Below, in pieces: positions 42,004 to 50,329 of a stretch of 64,000 nucleotides of DNA. The notes beneath the pieces were generated by a model. That model saw only the letters and a list, made by a program, of their open reading frames with translations. It had not been told where the DNA came from and did no database searches. The translations under genes were made by a program, and so were the position numbers. Source of the DNA: Methanomassiliicoccus sp. UBA6 (lineage in GTDB: Archaea; Thermoplasmatota; Thermoplasmata; Methanomassiliicoccales; Methanomassiliicoccaceae). Numbering within the stretch: position 1 is the first letter of the stretch; each line of letters starts with the position of its first letter. Where the stretch lies: contig DAVH01000062.1 of NCBI GenBank assembly GCA_002508545.1, forward strand, positions 1 through 64,000, given 5' to 3'.

Positions 42004-42837
42004 TCAGACGAGGTCCTCGAGGTCCGAGCTGTCCACCGTATCATAGCCGAGGTCGGCGACGACCTTGGCCACCGCGGTGGCCTCGGACCTCTTCATGGAT
42101 TTTCTGTGTATGTACGCGACCTGGGCGCCGCTGCCCTCCATGCCCCTGCGCACCTTCTCACCGAGGTTCGCCAGATCGCCGAGGTCGATGGCGTAGTTCG
42201 GCAGCATGTGGCCGAAGGAGATCCTCTTGCCCAGAGATGCCTCGGTGAACCGCGGGGCGTAGTGGCCGCCCCCGATGCCCATGGCCGTCGGGCAGGAGGC
42301 GACCTCCACGTTCTGCAGCGCGCGGGCGATGGCGCCGGCAGCGTCGATGCTTCCCCAGGTCGCCTCGCTGCTCCCGATCTCGATGAACAGGGTGGGCGTC
42401 GCCAGGTAGGGGCCGTGGTGAGTGACCTCGAAGGTGATCTCGAAGTCCAGGCCAGCGGCCTCCTTCTTCAGCTGGCGGAGCAGCGAGGTCATGAGGTGCG
42501 GCGCCGCCGGCACCAGCGCTCTCTCCCTTCCCCCGTACTCGGCCGCCCCCCAGTTGCCGATGGGATGGACGGTCAGGGACCTTTGCCCGGAGGCGGCCTT
42601 GTGGCGGGAGAGGAACACGACCTCGCTCGGACGGCGGCCCAGGACCTCCTCGGCCTCCAGGTCGATGTTGTCGCAGTACAGGTGAAGCCGGGGGACGGTG
42701 ATCATCGCCATCTCCCCCTTGTAGTGGACCGGGGCACCCTCAAGCTCCCCGCTCCGCGACCACCCGCCGGAGCTCAGGAGCGAGTCCCTGATGTTCACGC
42801 TGGCGTTGTCCTCCGTGCTGCATACCAACAATCTCAT
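42004..42837 (-). CDS. dtdA: D-aminoacyl-tRNA deacylase (GEK1/DtdA type)
   Basis: DtdA hydrolyses mischarged D-aminoacyl-tRNAs. The 277-residue protein begins LLVCSTEDNASVNIRDSLL and contains SRHKAASGQRSLTVHPIGNWG, EVTHHGPYLATPTLFIEIGSSE and GIGGGHYAPRFTEASL, the conserved zinc-binding blocks of the archaeal family. ATG at 42837 fits family N-termini; an upstream in-frame ATG at 42879 would add 14 residues and lies 26 nt after a TATA-like element, so it cannot be excluded. Confidence 0.93.
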   Translation of the reverse strand: MRLLVCSTEDNASVNIRDSLLSSGGWSRSGELEGAPVHYKGEMAMITVPRLHLYCDNIDLEAEEVLGRRPSEVVFLSRHKAASGQRSLTVHPIGNWGAAEYGGRERALVPAAPHLMTSLLRQLKKEAAGLDFEITFEVTHHGPYLATPTLFIEIGSSEATWGSIDAAGAIARALQNVEVASCPTAMGIGGGHYAPRFTEASLGKRISFGHMLPNYAIDLGDLANLGEKVRRGMEGSGAQVAYIHRKSMKRSEATAVAKVVADLGYDTVDSSDLEDLV

Positions 42838-42997
42838 GGGGACCACTGGACCGCCTTGCTTCCCTATGTAGATTGTCATTCTCGCTACTCAGAAGGATAA
42901 GGCTTAATTCGCCAGAGCCGTTGGGCCCGCCGCCGATCATAAAATAGCAGAAAGGATTGGCGATGAGGTTCATTGGGTAAGAAGTCAGGAAGTGATT

Positions 42998-44404
42998 ATG
43001 ATGCCAGGCTCGAACGATAAGTCAGAGACCAGCGCACAGAGGGAGCTTCGTACCCTCCGCGATTATGTTCACCTATTGGCCGACGCCATCGATAAGTCGC
43101 CGATGCCCTTCGTGGCCATATACCCGGACGGACGGACGATGGCGTTCAACGAGGCCTTCTCCCGGCTGACCGGATACTCCGAGGAGGAGCTCAGGAGCAT
43201 GCAGTGGGTCATGTACCTCACTCCCCCGGAATGGCATGAGCGGGAGGCCCAGGCCATGGAGGAGCTGAGAAAGACCGGGCAGCCCCAGACCTATGAGAAG
43301 GAGCAGATGAGCAAGGACGGGGGCCGCACCCTGGTGGAGGTCATCCTCGGCCAAACCACCGACAAGGACGGCAAGGTGCTGTACTACTACGCGCTCATAA
43401 GGGACCGCTCGGAGAAGCAGCGGGCCGATCGCCTGGAGGCAGAGCTCCGGGAGGCCCGGGAGAGCGGCAGCGGATCTATGGGAACGGCCTTCGAGGGAGC
43501 GGTCATCATCCAGAACGGCAAGGTCGCTGCGGCCAACGACCGCTTCGCGGAGATGATCGGCTACTCGGCGGCCGAACTGGTGGGGATGGACGAGGGCCAG
43601 CTGCTGACCGCGAGCCCGCGCGGCATGGTGGCCCAGGCGATCGCCGGGGTATCCGGAGCGCCCGAGGCGACGATGACCCGGAAGGACGGCTCCACCGTCC
43701 CCGTGGAGATGAGCGCCCAGGAGATCCAGTATAAGGGTGCCCCCGCCCGCGCGGTCCGGGTGTTGGACATAACGGAGCGGATCAAGTTCCAGGAGGACCG
43801 GGAGCAGCTCCTCAAGCAGCTGGCCGGTGTCAGCGAAGAGCTGAGCGCCCTCCGGCAGGTGTCCGCGATCTCGGTCAACGTGGCCCAGCCGGAGTCGGCC
43901 ATGGAGACATTGCTGCGGAACCTGGCCACCATCGTGCGTGCCGACTCCGGCATGGTGATGGTCCGGGAGGGGGATAGGCTGGTATCGCGCTCCATGCATG
44001 GCACCGTGGACAAGCTGCCCGCCGGATACTCCGAGGACATCGTGGACGGCTATCTCGGCAGGGTGGTCAACGGGAACCAGGACGTGTTCGTCGAGGACGT
44101 CCAGGCCGACGCGTCGGTCCCCGAGCGGATGAGGGCGGCCGGCGCCCGGAGCCTGATGGGCGTGCCCATCAGGCACAGCTCCAAGGTCATCGGGGTGCTG
44201 CAGGTGGCGTGGTCGCTGCCCCACGCCCGGAGCGACCGGGAGGCGAGGCTCATGGAGATCGCGGCCGACCGCTGCGCCTCCGCCATCATGGCCCTCAACA
44301 TCTCGGAAACCTCCAGGGCCTCTGAGGACATCGGCTCGGTGCTCAGCGAGATCAACAGCCAGCTCAGCTCGAGCCTCAACCTCGGGATACCCCACGGCCG
44401 GTGA
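42998..44404 (+). CDS. PAS-PAS-GAF sensor protein without a kinase domain
   Basis: The 468-residue protein has PAS domain 1 (about 30-145, with the FNEAFSRLTGYSEEEL loop), a linker coiled coil, PAS domain 2 (155-260, ANDRFAEMIGYSAAELVG), another coiled coil (265-290) and a GAF domain (300-440, ending in GVPIRHSSKVIGVLQVAW). No histidine kinase, GGDEF or other output domain follows, so it may act by protein-protein contact. The degenerate receiver gene at about 50 kb is not adjacent. Start at ATG 42998 follows AGGAAGTG. Confidence 0.85.
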   Translation: MMPGSNDKSETSAQRELRTLRDYVHLLADAIDKSPMPFVAIYPDGRTMAFNEAFSRLTGYSEEELRSMQWVMYLTPPEWHEREAQAMEELRKTGQPQTYEKEQMSKDGGRTLVEVILGQTTDKDGKVLYYYALIRDRSEKQRADRLEAELREARESGSGSMGTAFEGAVIIQNGKVAAANDRFAEMIGYSAAELVGMDEGQLLTASPRGMVAQAIAGVSGAPEATMTRKDGSTVPVEMSAQEIQYKGAPARAVRVLDITERIKFQEDREQLLKQLAGVSEELSALRQVSAISVNVAQPESAMETLLRNLATIVRADSGMVMVREGDRLVSRSMHGTVDKLPAGYSEDIVDGYLGRVVNGNQDVFVEDVQADASVPERMRAAGARSLMGVPIRHSSKVIGVLQVAWSLPHARSDREARLMEIAADRCASAIMALNISETSRASEDIGSVLSEINSQLSSSLNLGIPHGR

Positions 44405-44477
44405 CCTTCGGTCCCTACAAACCATTTCCGCCCGTTTTTTATTCCCGCTCCTCCCATCTTTCCGGCGGTGCATCGCT

Positions 44478-44870
44478 GTGAAGATGGGCAAGGAGGTCAT
44501 GGAGTTCGTTCGCGGCCACAGGCCGGCATTGCTCGCCACCGTGTCCCCGGAGGGCGTCCCCAACGTCGCTCCCAAGGGCAGCCTGACCGTGCTGGACGAC
44601 GAGCGCCTGGTGTACGCCGACCTGGTGGAGGGCCGCACGTCGAGGAACATCAGGGCCAGGCCGGAGGTGGCGGTGGTGGTGATGGACCGGAATGGGAGAG
44701 GTTACCAGATCAAGGGGCGGGGATCGAGGGACACCACCGGGACCGCCTACACCTATCTGTGCGAGGCGGCGCCAGCGCTTCGGATACCTTTGCCCCCTCC
44801 GTCCGCGGTCATGGTGATCGAGGTCGACGAGGTGAGCCCTCTCGGCGCTCCCGTGAAGGGGCATGGATGA
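44478..44870 (+). CDS. PPOX-type flavin-binding protein
   Basis: The 130-residue protein is one split-barrel PNPOx-like domain: PALLATVSPEGVPNVAPKGSL, then SRNIRARPEVAVVVMD and GYQIKGRGS. Members bind FMN, F420 or heme and reduce small molecules. The F420-type is plausible in a methanogen but cannot be shown here. GTG at 44478 has GGCGGTG seven bases upstream and is preferred to an ATG at 44484. The TATA-like element lies about 40 nt upstream. Confidence 0.82.
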   Translation: MKMGKEVMEFVRGHRPALLATVSPEGVPNVAPKGSLTVLDDERLVYADLVEGRTSRNIRARPEVAVVVMDRNGRGYQIKGRGSRDTTGTAYTYLCEAAPALRIPLPPPSAVMVIEVDEVSPLGAPVKGHG

Positions 44871-44910
44871 TTATCAATTATCATTAATGAAATATACAGA
44901 TAGTTGCATC

Positions 44911-44919
44911 AAATATATA
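44911..44919 (+). promoter_or_regulatory. TATA box of the wHTH-TPR regulator
   Basis: AAATATATA lies 26-28 nt before ATG 44943, a classic leaderless promoter. Confidence 0.65.
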
Positions 44920-44942
44920 GAGACCTTGCCGCATGCGCCTGC

Positions 44943-46220
44943 ATGCCTGGCTCCCTGACCGTTGGAGAGAGGATCGTTCTTCATCTGGCACAGTATTCCA
45001 AGTACATCGACAGCTACGACGCCCCCCTGGATGTCAGCCAGGACGGCATCGCCGCCGCATTGAGGATATCCCGGGCCCACGCAGCCATCGAGCTTAAGAA
45101 GCTCAAGGACGGTGGCGAGGTCATCGAGAAGCTGGTCCACATCAAGCGGGGCAAGACCAAACGCAAGGTGTATTTCCTCACCCCGCCCGGGGAGGAGCGG
45201 GCGAGGCTCATCCGCCAGTTCGCGGAGAGCGAGGGGATCGACATCCAGCCGTTCCTGGACCTCAAGAAGTGCAAGGGCCCGGAGCTGTGGGCCACCCTCG
45301 ATGACAAGTTCAAGCCGGTGGTGGCGATGTCCTGCGTGTTCCGGAAGCCGTTCCGCCGGGAGGTCCTCCCGGACATCGCCACATCGCTGCTGCCGGTGGA
45401 CGAGCGCGGGATGGTGGACCTGCCCAAGGAGCTGAAGGAGTACGTCGTCAGCGTCACCGACCCCGAGAAGCTGAAGGACTATCACAGCTTCGCGGTGGAC
45501 TATTGGCTCCACTGGGACGATCTCAAGGAGGTGCTCTACCACCTGGTCTGCGCCAAGCGCTTCGCCGACGCCGAGATCCTGGTGTTCCACAACGCCAAGG
45601 AGCTTCTCCTTCACCCCGACGAGGACCTGCTGGAGGCGGTGTCCAACATACGCGATGTGACGAGGGGGTACAGCGGGCTGGTCCACTACGTGCAAGCGGA
45701 GACCGCCCGGCGGGTGGGGATGCACGAGTACTGCCTCATCGTCACCAAGTTCATGGAGGCCTCCAGCATCCCGTCCGAGAGGTTCGACGGGTACATGATC
45801 GAGGGCCTGCTGCACCTGGACCGCAAGGACTACAACCTCGCCTATCGCGCGTTCATCCGGGCCCGCGGGGTGTACGATGATCACATCGACACCCAGCTGG
45901 AGTGCTACATCGCGGAGTCGCTGATCCGCAACGGCGACTACCACGAGCCGAGGGAGATCCTTGAGCGGCTGCTCCGCCGTGGGTTCGACAACCCCGAGGA
46001 GGAGTCCAACACCTACTATCTTCTGGGCCAGATCGCGCTAAAGACCGGCGAGGACGACGAGGCGCTGCGGATGTTCGCGCTGAGCCGCCGAGCGATGAAC
46101 ATCAAGCGGACCGAGCTCTACAACAAGATCTCCGAGATGTACTACAGCGTGGGCAATCGCGAGAAGTCGCTGGAGTACGCCCTGAAGGCCAATGCCCTCA
46201 GATTAACGGAGATGTTCTGA
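44943..46220 (+). CDS. Winged-helix regulator with C-terminal tetratricopeptide repeats
   Basis: The 425-residue protein starts with a winged helix (LTVGERIVLHLAQYSKY ... DVSQDGIAAALRISRAHAAIELKKL) with a wing KRGKTKRKVYFLTP. Residues 200-420 form TPR-like helical repeats (LLHLDRKDYNLAYRAFIRARG, NTYYLLGQIALKTGEDDEALRMF, LYNKISEMYYSVGNREKSLEYAL). This layout of DNA-binding head and TPR scaffold is common in Thermoplasmatota regulators. The ATG is chosen from the TATA spacing. It overlaps the convergent pheS gene by 23 nt. Confidence 0.82.
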   Translation: MPGSLTVGERIVLHLAQYSKYIDSYDAPLDVSQDGIAAALRISRAHAAIELKKLKDGGEVIEKLVHIKRGKTKRKVYFLTPPGEERARLIRQFAESEGIDIQPFLDLKKCKGPELWATLDDKFKPVVAMSCVFRKPFRREVLPDIATSLLPVDERGMVDLPKELKEYVVSVTDPEKLKDYHSFAVDYWLHWDDLKEVLYHLVCAKRFADAEILVFHNAKELLLHPDEDLLEAVSNIRDVTRGYSGLVHYVQAETARRVGMHEYCLIVTKFMEASSIPSERFDGYMIEGLLHLDRKDYNLAYRAFIRARGVYDDHIDTQLECYIAESLIRNGDYHEPREILERLLRRGFDNPEEESNTYYLLGQIALKTGEDDEALRMFALSRRAMNIKRTELYNKISEMYYSVGNREKSLEYALKANALRLTEMF

Positions 46221-47718
46221 GCATATCCACGTCGCTGATGTACAGGTCCCTGAGGTCCTTCAGGTTGAACCGCAGCATGGCCAGGCGCTCGAAGCCGAGG
46301 CCGAACGCCAGCACCGGGTGCTTGATCCCGAACGGCGCGGTGACCTCCGGACGGAATATCCCCGAACCCCCCAGCTCCATCCAGGTGTCCTTGAACCGGA
46401 CCTCGATCTCCATCGACGGCTCGGTGTAGGGGAAATATCCGGGCCGGAAGCGGATGTCCTTGAACCCCATGCGGGCGTAGAACTCCCGGATGATGCCGCA
46501 CAGCATGTCGAAGGAGGCGTCCTTCTCCATGATGATGCCCTCGATCTGGGTGAACTCCGGCAGGTGGGTGGCGTCGATGGCCTCCTTCCTGAACACCTTG
46601 CTCAGGGAGAACGCCTTCACCGGCGGCTCGGGATTCCTCCACAGGTGGCGGATGGAGTTCACGGTGGTGTGGGTGCGCAGGAGCGCGCGCTCCGACTCCT
46701 CCCGGCACCACTCGTACCGCCATCCCAGCGAGCCGGTCTCCCCGCCGCACTCGTGGACCGAGCACACCTTGTCCACGATATCCTCGGCGTCCAGATCCAG
46801 GCGGGCCGGCCGCTTGAGATAGAAGGTGTCCTGGAGCTCCCGGGCCGGATGGTCCTGGGGGGTGAACAGCGCGTCCATGTTCCAGAACGCCGGCTGGACG
46901 TACTCCTCGTCGATCTCCTGGAAGCCCATGTCCACGAAGATCTTGCGAACCTCGTCGGCGATCCTGGTGAGGGGGTGCTTCTTTCCCGGGTAGATGGCCG
47001 GGGCGAAGCTGCGGACGTCGTACTTCCTGATGGTGACGTCCTTCCACCGACCGGTCTGGATCAGCTCCGGGGTGAGCTGCGCGACCTCTTCCTTGACCTC
47101 GATGCCCAGTGCCAGCATCTCCCGGCCGAGGTCGGTGAGCTCGAGCGTGCGGCTCACCGCCAGCTTCTCCACCACCAGGTCCTGGCGGGACTTGAGGGCG
47201 GCGATGGTGGCCTTGTCCAGCTCGTCCTCGGAGACGTCCTCCCGGGCCAGCGCCTCGAGCGTGAGCTCGTCGTCCATCTTCCTGCCGAGCGTCTCCCGGC
47301 CCTTGTCGGTGATGGCGATGATCGTGCTGCCGCCCTCCTTGCGGATGGTCGCGAGGTTCTTCTTCCTCAGCCAGCCGAGGGCGATGGAGACCTCCTCCTT
47401 GCCCACGGCCGAGGACAGGTCCTTCATGTCCATCTCCCCGCCCTTCTCGTCGAGAAGCTTCAGTGCGCGGCGCTCCGGCAGGCCCTTGTCGAGCGCTTCC
47501 CTGGACTTCAGGGAGTAGACCTTCCTGGCCACCTCGGATATCTGGAGCGCGCCCTTGGACTGCAGCCAGGAGGCCGCGTTCATGACCTCGACCAGCTGGC
47601 CGAACCCGCCGGCCACGAAGACCTCTTCCGGAGTGGCGCGGCCATTCAGGCGGTTGAGTGCCAGCATCAGGCGGGCTTCGTTCGCGGACAGCCCCTCGAG
47701 GATTTCCGAGGTGTTCAT
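46198..47718 (-). CDS. pheS: Phenylalanyl-tRNA synthetase alpha subunit
   Basis: PheS forms the catalytic half of the heterotetrameric enzyme. The 506-residue archaeal/eukaryotic-type protein has three N-terminal winged helices (about 1-180, DNA-binding-like) and class II motifs: motif 2 with FRKEAIDATHLPEFTQIEG and motif 3 with GLGFERLAML. PheT is not in the window. A TATA-like CTAATTAGG at about 47735-47743 suggests near-leaderless transcription. The gene converges on the wHTH-TPR gene. Confidence 0.97.
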   Translation of the reverse strand: MNTSEILEGLSANEARLMLALNRLNGRATPEEVFVAGGFGQLVEVMNAASWLQSKGALQISEVARKVYSLKSREALDKGLPERRALKLLDEKGGEMDMKDLSSAVGKEEVSIALGWLRKKNLATIRKEGGSTIIAITDKGRETLGRKMDDELTLEALAREDVSEDELDKATIAALKSRQDLVVEKLAVSRTLELTDLGREMLALGIEVKEEVAQLTPELIQTGRWKDVTIRKYDVRSFAPAIYPGKKHPLTRIADEVRKIFVDMGFQEIDEEYVQPAFWNMDALFTPQDHPARELQDTFYLKRPARLDLDAEDIVDKVCSVHECGGETGSLGWRYEWCREESERALLRTHTTVNSIRHLWRNPEPPVKAFSLSKVFRKEAIDATHLPEFTQIEGIIMEKDASFDMLCGIIREFYARMGFKDIRFRPGYFPYTEPSMEIEVRFKDTWMELGGSGIFRPEVTAPFGIKHPVLAFGLGFERLAMLRFNLKDLRDLYISDVDMLRTSPLI

Positions 47719-47897
47719 GGGGACGGTGATTTTCCCAGACCTAATTAGTCTTTACCATGGAACCGCCCAGCTCGCCCATCGGCGGTCGAAGACGAAGGGT
47801 ACGAAGAACCTACCGCACTCCAGACGAAAAGGGCCTCGCTAACTCGAGGGCGATCTTGCTGATGTCGTCCCTAACTGAGCGGACGGTGCCGATCGGC

Positions 47898-49025
47898 CTA
47901 AGCTCCATCACAGTCCCGGAGCATGAACTCCTCGACCTTGTCCTTCGCCTGCTCCCGCTTGGCCTGGTGCTCCTCGATGAACGGGACGATGACATCGGCC
48001 AGGGACTTCTTGCACTCCCCGCACAGGACCTCGCCCCGGCGGCACCTCTCGGCGAGCTCGTCCAGCTTGCGGTCGTCCTTCTCGAAGAGATAGAACTTGT
48101 ACTTGAAGACCGAGCAGACCTCCGGCCTGCCGCCGCTCTTCCTCTGCTCCTCCACCGATACCGCCCCGCCGGTGAAGGCGGACATGATCTTCTTGCGCAC
48201 GACCTTCGGCGGGTCGGTGGTGTAGATGGTGCTGTTCGGCTGCGAGGACGACATCTTGTCGGTGCCCTGCAGCCCGGGGAACATCTTGTTGTGGAGCAGC
48301 GCCGGCTTGTAATAGCCCAAGGTCGGGGCGATGTCCCTGGCCACCCGGAAGTGGGGGTCCTGGTCGATGCCGCAGGGGATCAGGCAGGGGACGTTCTTCC
48401 CGGCAAGCTCCGAGCCCAGGAAGGCCGGCGCGGCCTGGATGCTGGTGTAGAATATGCTCCCGATGTTGGTCGAGTTGTCGAACCCGAACACCGCCCGTGC
48501 GGTGGAGAAGGTGATGCGCTTCGCGACCTTCAGTGCTAGAGGGTACAGGGAGTGGATGTACTCGGTGTCCACCAGGACCTTGGTGAGCTTGGGGTCGAAG
48601 CCCAGGGCGATGACGTCCAGCAGGTTCTGGTATGCCATGTCCCGGGTGTCCTTGAGCTCGAGGTTGTCGTTGAACAGGTACTTCTCGTCGTCGGTGAGCT
48701 GGAAGTACAGCGGGACCTTGAAGGTGTCCTGCAGGTACTTGGTGAAGATCCACGGCATCAGGTGCCCCAGGTGGGTGTGCCCCGACGGCCCCCTCCCGGT
48801 GTACAGATAGAACCTTTCCCCGGCATCGTATCGGTCCAGGATCCAGTCCATGTCCCGGTGCGAGTACACCACGCCCCGCCTCAGCAGAGGGTGCAGCTCT
48901 CCATATCTCGCCATCCGGTCCAGCAGGGCCTGGTCGATGCGCTTGGTACCGAACTTCTCTACCAGGAGGTCATAGTCTATGTCTCCGCTGACCTCCCAAG
49001 GGGTCACCTTGAACTCGCCGTTCAT
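47898..49025 (-). CDS. trpS: Tryptophanyl-tRNA synthetase
   Basis: The 375-residue class I synthetase has the HIGH-like motif GPSGHTHLGHLMPW and the KMSKS motif DKMSSSQPN, with the archaeal/eukaryotic-type GIDQDPHFRVARDIA. ATG at 49025 is preferred; an upstream TTG at 49043 is also in frame. The stop is TAG, notable for an essential gene. It lies 179 nt downstream of the pheS start on the same strand, but whether they share a transcript is uncertain. Confidence 0.96.
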   Translation of the reverse strand: MNGEFKVTPWEVSGDIDYDLLVEKFGTKRIDQALLDRMARYGELHPLLRRGVVYSHRDMDWILDRYDAGERFYLYTGRGPSGHTHLGHLMPWIFTKYLQDTFKVPLYFQLTDDEKYLFNDNLELKDTRDMAYQNLLDVIALGFDPKLTKVLVDTEYIHSLYPLALKVAKRITFSTARAVFGFDNSTNIGSIFYTSIQAAPAFLGSELAGKNVPCLIPCGIDQDPHFRVARDIAPTLGYYKPALLHNKMFPGLQGTDKMSSSQPNSTIYTTDPPKVVRKKIMSAFTGGAVSVEEQRKSGGRPEVCSVFKYKFYLFEKDDRKLDELAERCRRGEVLCGECKKSLADVIVPFIEEHQAKREQAKDKVEEFMLRDCDGA

Positions 49026-49187
49026 GCCTCGCTCATGTGGCAAGCGGTCAGGGAATATATCAACCTATTCTGCGCGCTCCCCCTGGACCGGCCGACCGGC
49101 GGCTCGATGAACCGTGGCGATGTTCCAGGCGATGGCGGAAGCGGGTTGGGAGGAATACGGGTCACCGAAAATGCTCAATAATCGTAG

Positions 49188-49196
49188 CTATAATTT
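49188..49196 (+). promoter_or_regulatory. TATA box of the archaellin-like gene
   Basis: The sequence CTATAATTT lies about 24 nt before ATG 49216, so transcription probably begins at or near that start. Confidence 0.45.
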
Positions 49197-49215
49197 TTCA
49201 ATGGAGATGTCTGGG

Positions 49216-49722
49216 ATGAGGCTCGACCGGCGCGGGGACATGGGGGTTTCAGCGATGATCATCTTCATCGCCATGGTCCTCGTCGCGTCGGCCGCCGCGT
49301 CCGTGATCCTCGCCACCGCCAGCAGCCTCAGGGACCAGGCTATGCGGACCGGGACCGATGCCGTCGCCGCGGTATCCACTGGCTATGATGTCATCTACGC
49401 CACCGGGGACGTTGCCGGCAACGAGATCGTCCGTCTGCACCTGTTCCTGAGGCTGGCCGCCGGGAGCCCGGACATCGACATCAACGGGGTGGCGGTCTCC
49501 GTGATCGTCTCATCGGAAGGCAGGTCGACCAGCGTCGACCTGGTTTGCGGCCCGGCCAACACCGTCGAGCAGCATGACCGGGTGGAGATGATCATCGGCG
49601 GCCTGTCGGCAGGTCCCGGGGACGATGTGTCCGTCGTGATCGTCCCGCCGGCCGGGTTCCCGACACGCATCAAGATTGTCGTCCCCGAGGTGCTGACGCC
49701 GGGGACGGTGACCCTCCGGTGA
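49216..49722 (+). CDS. Orphan archaellin/type IV pilin-like protein
   Basis: The 168-residue protein begins with a short basic leader ending in RRGDMG, a class III signal peptide cleaved by FlaK/PibD-type prepilin peptidase. It is followed by VSAMIIFIAMVLVASAAASV, the archaellin core helix, and ASSLRDQAMRTGTDAVAAVSTG, the usual start of the beta-rich head. The length is shorter than typical archaellins. No fla/arl operon genes flank it, so it may be a solitary archaellin or pilin. Starts at ATG 49201 or 49207 would only lengthen the leader. Confidence 0.75.
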   Translation: MRLDRRGDMGVSAMIIFIAMVLVASAAASVILATASSLRDQAMRTGTDAVAAVSTGYDVIYATGDVAGNEIVRLHLFLRLAAGSPDIDINGVAVSVIVSSEGRSTSVDLVCGPANTVEQHDRVEMIIGGLSAGPGDDVSVVIVPPAGFPTRIKIVVPEVLTPGTVTLR

Positions 49723-49741
49723 GCGTCCATGGCCCGGGGCG

Positions 49742-50146
49742 TCATCCGAGGGGAGGCAGCGCGTCACGCACCGCCTTCGCCAGGTCCTGCATGCGATATG
49801 GACGGTCCAGGTAGCGGACGATCCCCCTGGACACCTGCGGGGGGAAGAACGCCGCCCACAGCATGGCCGTGGAGATTATCACGCGGGCGTCGGGATCGAT
49901 CTCCAGCAGCATGGTCGTCGCCGCCCCTCCATCCAGCTCGAACGGCCTGTACACGCCTAGGATCACCAAGTCGTATCTCCGCCCGGCAAGCATGGCCCGC
50001 CGGTACCGGTCCACCATCTCCCCTCGGGTCCGAGCGGAGTCGGCTACCATGCCCAAGCCCCTTAGCATCTCTTTGGTGACCTCTCGAACCGTCTCGTCGT
50101 CGTCCGCCACCAGGACCCTGGGGGGCCTGATCTCCAAATCTTCCAT
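49742..50146 (-). CDS. Degenerate response-regulator receiver domain
   Basis: The 134-residue protein is a stand-alone receiver: acidic pair in VLVADDDETVREVTKEML, hydrophobic strand YDLVILGVYRPF and VIISTAMLW. The residue that should be the phospho-acceptor Asp, at the end of the DLVIL strand, is Gly, and the conserved Lys after the fifth strand is Arg (LDRPYR). The Thr after strand 4 is kept. It therefore probably cannot be phosphorylated in the usual way. ATG at 50146 with GGAGAT is the start. It is divergent from the E1-like gene. Confidence 0.7.
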   Translation of the reverse strand: MEDLEIRPPRVLVADDDETVREVTKEMLRGLGMVADSARTRGEMVDRYRRAMLAGRRYDLVILGVYRPFELDGGAATTMLLEIDPDARVIISTAMLWAAFFPPQVSRGIVRYLDRPYRMQDLAKAVRDALPPLG

Positions 50147-50280
50147 CCTGATCTCCTGTCCTTTCAACTATGTGATCGGGGAGGCTCAAACGCTCGATTA
50201 TGTGCAGCGTACCGCGGGAGGCGAGCGCAAGCGTATAAATTCAACCGGCAAACAATCACTCTTGATAACATCTTCAATAT

Positions 50281-50289
50281 TATTTATGA
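50281..50289 (+). promoter_or_regulatory. AT-rich promoter region of the E1-like gene
   Basis: TATTTATGA lies about 45 nt before ATG 50330; another TATA-like GTATAAATT lies at about 50233-50241. Either could drive the E1-like gene. Confidence 0.4.
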
Positions 50290-50329
50290 ATGATAATTGT
50301 CTCTGGCCGCCCAAGGCGCCTGATTGACG

